Source of the DNA: Okapia johnstoni
Taxonomy: Eukaryota > Chordata > Mammalia > Artiodactyla > Giraffidae
Assembly: GCA_024291935.2 (NCBI GenBank)
Contig: CM044314.1
Span: 21,798,001-21,862,000, forward strand
Reading direction: 5' to 3'
DNA: 64,000 nucleotides
Part shown: positions 62,201 to 64,000 of the stretch, piece by piece
Layout of the letters: each line of letters begins with the position of its first letter
How positions within the stretch are numbered: position 1 is the first letter of the stretch
Program-made: the position numbers and the translations under genes
The notes under the pieces: generated by a model
What the model was told of the DNA's origin: nothing
What the model saw: the letters and a program-made list of their open reading frames with translations, nothing else
The model's database searches: none

Positions 62201-64000
62201 GTTGTTCCTAATTTTTTTCAGTCACATAACTTTTCCAGAGGTCAGTCAACTATATCCTGCTGGCTATGAGTGTGTATGTGTGCTCAGTTATGTCCGACTC
62301 TTTGCACGCATACAAAGAGTATGTATGTGGGCACTGTAAGCTCACCAGGCTCCTCTGTCTATGGAATTTTCCAGGCAAGAATACTGCATTGGATTGCCAT
62401 TTCCTACTTTGGGGATCTTCCCGACCCAGGGGTCAAACCCATGTCTCTTGCGTCCCCTGCATTGGCAGGTGGATTCTTTACCACCACACCACCTGGGAGG
62501 CAACCTGGATACTTGTAAAGTTTTATTAGAACACAGCCAACACACATTTATTTAAGTATTATCTGTGGCTGCTTTTGAACTAGAATGGCATTTGAGAGTT
62601 GTAATATGGGTATGCTCATTAGCTTAAAATATTTACTCTCTGGCCCTTTAAGGAAGTTTGCTGACCCCAATCTATCCATCAGTTTATCCAATGTCAATTT
62701 ATTTGTATTTTATTTCTGCTGCATTTCAAAGTAACTTGCAGACATCAGTATATTTTACCACCAAGCATGCATATCATTAGAGTTCAATATTTGTGATTCT
62801 TATTTTCCTTTGGTGGCAAAATACACATTTAATGACATGCACAGATCTTAAGTGTATCATTTTAAGAGTTCTGGCAAATATATAACTTTGTAACCCAAAC
62901 TTCTGGCTGTGTAGAACATAATCAGCACCTTTGAAATTCCAGCGCCTTCCCATCCCAGTCAGTCCCTGCTGCTACTTGCAGACAACCAAGGTTCTGATTT
63001 TTTTTTCCTGCCATAGACTGTTTTTTCCTGTTCTAGAACTTAATATAAATGAAATCTTAGTTTGTTGGTGGAGGTGGGAGTTTTTTAAAGCTGAAAATTC
63101 TAAAATTCTAAATGCTGTTTCTCATGTGGATTATTTTATATGGGCTGCTGAATGGTATAGTCAGCAGTTTCCTAAATAGCCTTCTCATAGGTATAGCAGA
63201 AGTAAGTCTTAGTGAGTTTCATAGTGACCTTAATTAAAAGCCACAAATTTAAAATGTGTGAATGCAGTTAATTTAGTCCAAGTATACAGTGGCTGAGGCA
63301 CCAGTTGACAACACGTCCTTGAACCTAGTATTTCTTTTTCATGCAGTATCCCCAGGACTGCCAGCAATGGCACTGCTGGGAGCAAGCTGAAAGTGCAGGT
63401 TCTGGGAACACCTCTGATGTGGTACACTTAGAACCACTTGGTATGGGATGAGCAGTAGGTGTTTTTAACAAGCACATGGTGGGACTTTTGGTTTTGTTTT
63501 GTCCTTGTTTTTCACTTTTTGTGGTGGAATGTTTAAAACCTAGTCAAAAGTAGAATAAGATGAAGACTGCCACCATATGCCCATTACCCAGCTCCATCAG
63601 TTACCAGCATTTTGCCAGTCCTGTTGCATCTGGAACTCTGTTTTTTTCCCCTGAAGTACTTGTAGACATCATGTCATTTAACCTGTAAATACATCAGTCA
63701 GTATTTCTAATTGATAGTGATTTTACTTTTAATTGAACCATTCTGCCATTCTCCCTTCTAATAATAATAATGATTATTTTTTTGTTAGCATCTTGTATCC
63801 AGTCTGTATTTAAATTTCTTTCCCAAAGATTTTGGTAATTTTTTTCATTTCAGGATCATACATCACATGTATGAGTAATTCTTCAGTGTATCAAAGCTTA
63901 GGATCACTGCCTTCTTAGGTATTCCTCCTTCAAAGTTACTTTGCTCAGCGTCTGTTTGGGAAAGGTCTGCAGTGTTGGCTTTTCCAGAAAAGTCAGGAAA
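41187..64000 (+). CDS. SECISBP2: SECIS-binding protein 2, 5' part (10 exons)
   Basis: SECISBP2 (SBP2) binds the SECIS element in selenoprotein mRNA 3' UTRs and recruits the selenocysteine elongation factor so that UGA is read as selenocysteine. Ten exons join in frame, giving 1,423 coding bases (474 residues plus one base): 41187-41222, 42195-42343, 47064-47313, 47531-47654, 48889-49118, 52611-52692, 54253-54458, 57099-57221, 58514-58603, 59891-60023. The order follows the human protein: MASEGRREP start, [46 protein letters not shown], a lysine-rich stretch at 376-387, [17 protein letters not shown] and [14 protein letters not shown]. The last two lie in the SECIS-incorporation domain. The human protein has about 854 residues; the L7Ae-type RNA-binding domain is beyond the window. 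The start has a strong context (gccATGg). SECISBP2L is the paralogue, but the sequence and the CKS2 neighbour favour SECISBP2. Confidence 0.95.
42195..42343 (+). CDS. SECISBP2: SECISBP2 exon 2
   Basis: Acceptor ctcctcag|ggcatc and donor ga|gtatgt. Encodes residues 13-61 and two bases of Glu62. Confidence 0.94.
42344..44671. other. SECISBP2 intron 2, first part
   Basis: Repeat-poor intron sequence of about 2.3 kb with T-rich runs. No extra exon was recognised. Confidence 0.5.
44672..44882 (+). mobile_element. Bov-tA SINE in SECISBP2 intron 2
   Basis: It is little diverged: 'ggcttccctggtggctcagt', 'caatccctgggttgagaaga' and 'gtcggacacgactgagcaac'. It looks like one of the younger SINEs in the window. 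Confidence 0.92.
45186..45316 (-). mobile_element. Bov-A SINE in SECISBP2 intron 2
   Basis: Starts at a (ggt)n run and continues 'ttagtcactaagtcatgtcc' to 'ccaggcaagaatactggagt'. A monomeric Bov-A copy without the tRNA-like head. Confidence 0.85.
45317..47063. other. SECISBP2 intron 2, last part
   Basis: Non-coding intron. A 21-base A tract lies at 46390-46410. A moderately GC-rich patch at about 46440-46760 contains a TATA-like hairpin at 46678-46698. Confidence 0.5.
47064..47313 (+). CDS. SECISBP2: SECISBP2 exon 3
   Basis: Acceptor ttatttag|acag and donor aag|gtctgt. Residues 62-145, rich in Tyr, Ser and Pro. It contains an internal Met (MAFGAS) that could in principle start a shorter form. 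Confidence 0.95.
47531..47654 (+). CDS. SECISBP2: SECISBP2 exon 4
   Basis: Acceptor tttcctgcag|aag and donor cag|gtaaaa. Residues 146-186 plus one base. Intron 3 before it is only 217 bp. Confidence 0.94.
47655..48888. other. SECISBP2 intron 4
   Basis: A 1.2-kb intron with no recognised repeat or extra exon. Confidence 0.5.
48889..49118 (+). CDS. SECISBP2: SECISBP2 exon 5
   Basis: Acceptor gtaaatgcag|atgg and donor gag|gtgagt. Residues 187-263, including LDFPELQ (216-222) and QKQPKWGP. Confidence 0.95.
49119..50504. other. SECISBP2 intron 5, first part
   Basis: Non-coding intron. A 19-bp unit (agtggcttatataat..) occurs twice in tandem at 49892 and 49911. No transposon recognised. Confidence 0.45.
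50505..50815 (-). mobile_element. BovB 3' fragment in SECISBP2 intron 5
   Basis: About 310 bp of minus-strand BovB 3' end, from 'cagttcacttcagttcagtt' to 'aggatggactggttggac'. The only BovB copy I see inside the gene, and it is antisense. Confidence 0.9.
50821..50844. repeat. Perfect 10-bp inverted repeat at BovB end
   Basis: aattgaaggg is followed by a 4-base loop (catt) and cccttcaatt. It lies immediately beyond the truncated 5' end of the BovB fragment. Confidence 0.85.
50845..52610. other. SECISBP2 intron 5, last part
   Basis: Non-coding intron with a 24-base T tract at 51923-51946. No extra exon recognised. Confidence 0.45.
52611..52692 (+). CDS. SECISBP2: SECISBP2 exon 6
   Basis: Acceptor tgctttttag|ggtg and donor ag|gtaaga. 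Residues 264-290 plus one base (GEIVVKNNN... SSCTR). Confidence 0.94.
52983..53449. mobile_element. hAT-type DNA transposon relic in intron 6
   Basis: The ends form an inverted repeat: ccagtggttctca at the left and gagaactgctgg at the right. Inside are 'ggtctcaggacccctta' and 'ctgaaagggtcctgggag', which match a common old mammalian Charlie-like element. It is non-autonomous, with no open frame. Confidence 0.65.
53450..54252. other. SECISBP2 intron 6, last part
   Basis: Non-coding intron. Short ORFs here lack support. Confidence 0.45.
54253..54458 (+). CDS. SECISBP2: SECISBP2 exon 7
   Basis: Acceptor ctttgagcag|aatt and donor aag|gtacgc. Residues 291-359, including the conserved [18 protein letters not shown] block. 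Confidence 0.95.
54459..55935. other. SECISBP2 intron 7, first part
   Basis: AT-rich intron sequence. No repeat family was recognised with confidence. Confidence 0.45.
55936..56151 (-). mobile_element. Bov-tA SINE with 11-bp TSD in intron 7
   Basis: Antisense Bov-tA. Perfect duplications, tgttccacctt, lie at 55925-55935 and 56152-56162. Confidence 0.9.
56163..57098. other. SECISBP2 intron 7, last part
   Basis: Non-coding intron with a T tract near 56206. No extra exon recognised. Confidence 0.45.
57099..57221 (+). CDS. SECISBP2: SECISBP2 exon 8
   Basis: Acceptor gttgttacag|tcca; donor gaa|gtacat, weak because +4 and +5 differ from the consensus. Residues 360-400. The lysine-rich stretch ([12 protein letters not shown], 376-387) is a likely nuclear-localisation or RNA-contact patch. 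It is followed by [13 protein letters not shown]. Confidence 0.94.
57222..58513. other. SECISBP2 intron 8
   Basis: Non-coding intron with a short (gaat)n run near 57445. No transposon recognised. Confidence 0.45.
58514..58603 (+). CDS. SECISBP2: SECISBP2 exon 9
   Basis: Acceptor gtttacttag|gatg and donor cag|gtaatt. Residues 401-430 ([17 protein letters not shown]...), the start of the SECIS-incorporation domain by comparison with human. Exactly 30 codons, so it could be skipped in frame. Confidence 0.95.
58604..59890. other. SECISBP2 intron 9
   Basis: Non-coding intron. No repeat recognised. The ORF at 58983-59237 has no splice or homology support. Confidence 0.45.
59891..60023 (+). CDS. 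SECISBP2: SECISBP2 exon 10
   Basis: Acceptor aactttctag|aata and donor cag|gtaaaa. Residues 431-474 plus one base, including [14 protein letters not shown]. It is the last exon I can place; the reading frame continues beyond the window. Confidence 0.95.
60111..60322 (-). mobile_element. Bov-tA SINE with 10-bp TSD in intron 10
   Basis: The minus-strand head is at about 60320 ('gggcttccctggtggctcag'). Perfect duplications, atcaaaagtt, lie at 60101-60110 and 60323-60332. Little diverged. Confidence 0.92.
60333..61612 (+). mobile_element. Old L1 LINE 3' part in intron 10
   Basis: L1 ORF2/3' UTR sequence: 'agaccagtggaatagaattg', 'aattaactccaaatggatca', 'ctcaacactattagtcatta', ending near 'gtattttaccacaaaaatt'. 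Heavily mutated; sense orientation to the gene. Confidence 0.8.
61613..62234. other. SECISBP2 intron 10 segment
   Basis: Non-coding. The part from about 62110 ('agcatctggaaaagctgaat', 'acccatgtactcaccaccta') resembles L1M 3' UTR sequence. Confidence 0.35.
62235..62674. mobile_element. hAT-type relic split by a SINE
   Basis: The left end 'gaggtcagtcaactatatcc' and right end 'agtttgctgacccc' form an imperfect inverted repeat. Inside are 'gtaaagttttattagaacac' and 'atttactctctggcccttt', typical of a common mammalian Charlie-like element. A Bov-tA SINE sits inside it. Confidence 0.6.
62266..62505 (-). mobile_element. Bov-tA SINE inside hAT relic
   Basis: The + strand shows 'gctcagttatgtccgactct' to 'attctttaccaccacaccac', the minus-strand Bov-tA. 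An extra 'gcatacaaagagtatgtat' segment interrupts its first part. Confidence 0.8.
62675..63479. other. SECISBP2 intron 10 segment
   Basis: Non-coding intron, partly like L1M 3' UTR at 62690-62760. It contains an exon-like segment at 63347-63398 that does not match SECISBP2. Confidence 0.4.
63480..63900. mobile_element. L1M-type 3' UTR relic
   Basis: The phrases 'atgcccattacccagctcca', 'cttgtagacatcatgtcatt' and 'tttcatttcaggatcataca' follow the 3' UTR of old L1M elements. Orientation and ends are uncertain. Confidence 0.45.

Noticed and set aside
1..64000. CRISPR arrays, operons, tRNA or rRNA genes
   Set aside because: The DNA is a mammalian nuclear region. The tRNA-like segments seen are heads of Bov-tA and CHR SINEs, and the regular repeats are transposons.

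Overview
The window is mammalian nuclear DNA from a ruminant (Bovidae). The evidence is its repeats: many copies of the BovB LINE, tRNA-derived Bov-tA/Bov-A SINEs, CHR-type SINEs and an L1_BT-type 3' end. Cattle, buffalo, sheep and goat cannot be separated by eye. Two spliced genes lie head to tail on the + strand: CKS2 (complete) and SECISBP2 (5' part only). The same pair is neighbours on human 9q22, so the locus looks syntenic.

Positions 1-33,900 are intergenic and consist mostly of layered transposable elements. They include eight BovB loci (some nested), old L1 fragments, ERV-type LTRs, MER5/hAT relics and over a dozen SINEs, many with target-site duplications (TSDs) that can be read by eye. 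I found no convincing host gene there. The only open frames of note are broken BovB reverse transcriptases and a small unexplained pair of opposed ORFs near 13.8-14.3 kb.

Positions 34,010-35,450 are a CpG island with the CKS2 promoter (CCAAT boxes, a CHR-like element, no TATA at the start). CKS2 has three coding exons (34865-34923, 37606-37733, 39144-39196) and encodes a 79-residue Cks protein. Its polyadenylation signal is at 39457. A short spacer leads to a second CpG island at about 40,830-41,430, the SECISBP2 promoter.

SECISBP2 starts at ATG 41187. Ten coding exons, all joining in frame, can be placed before the window ends inside intron 10. They encode about the first 474 residues: the poorly conserved N-terminal half, a lysine-rich basic stretch and the start of the SECIS-incorporation domain. 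The L7Ae-type RNA-binding domain lies beyond the window. Introns carry far fewer repeats than the upstream flank.

The two genes are functionally unrelated: CKS2 is a CDK subunit of the cell cycle, SECISBP2 reads UGA as selenocysteine. I see no operon-like logic and no previously undescribed system. The unusual material is the transposon stratigraphy, promoter details and a few splice-related points in SECISBP2.
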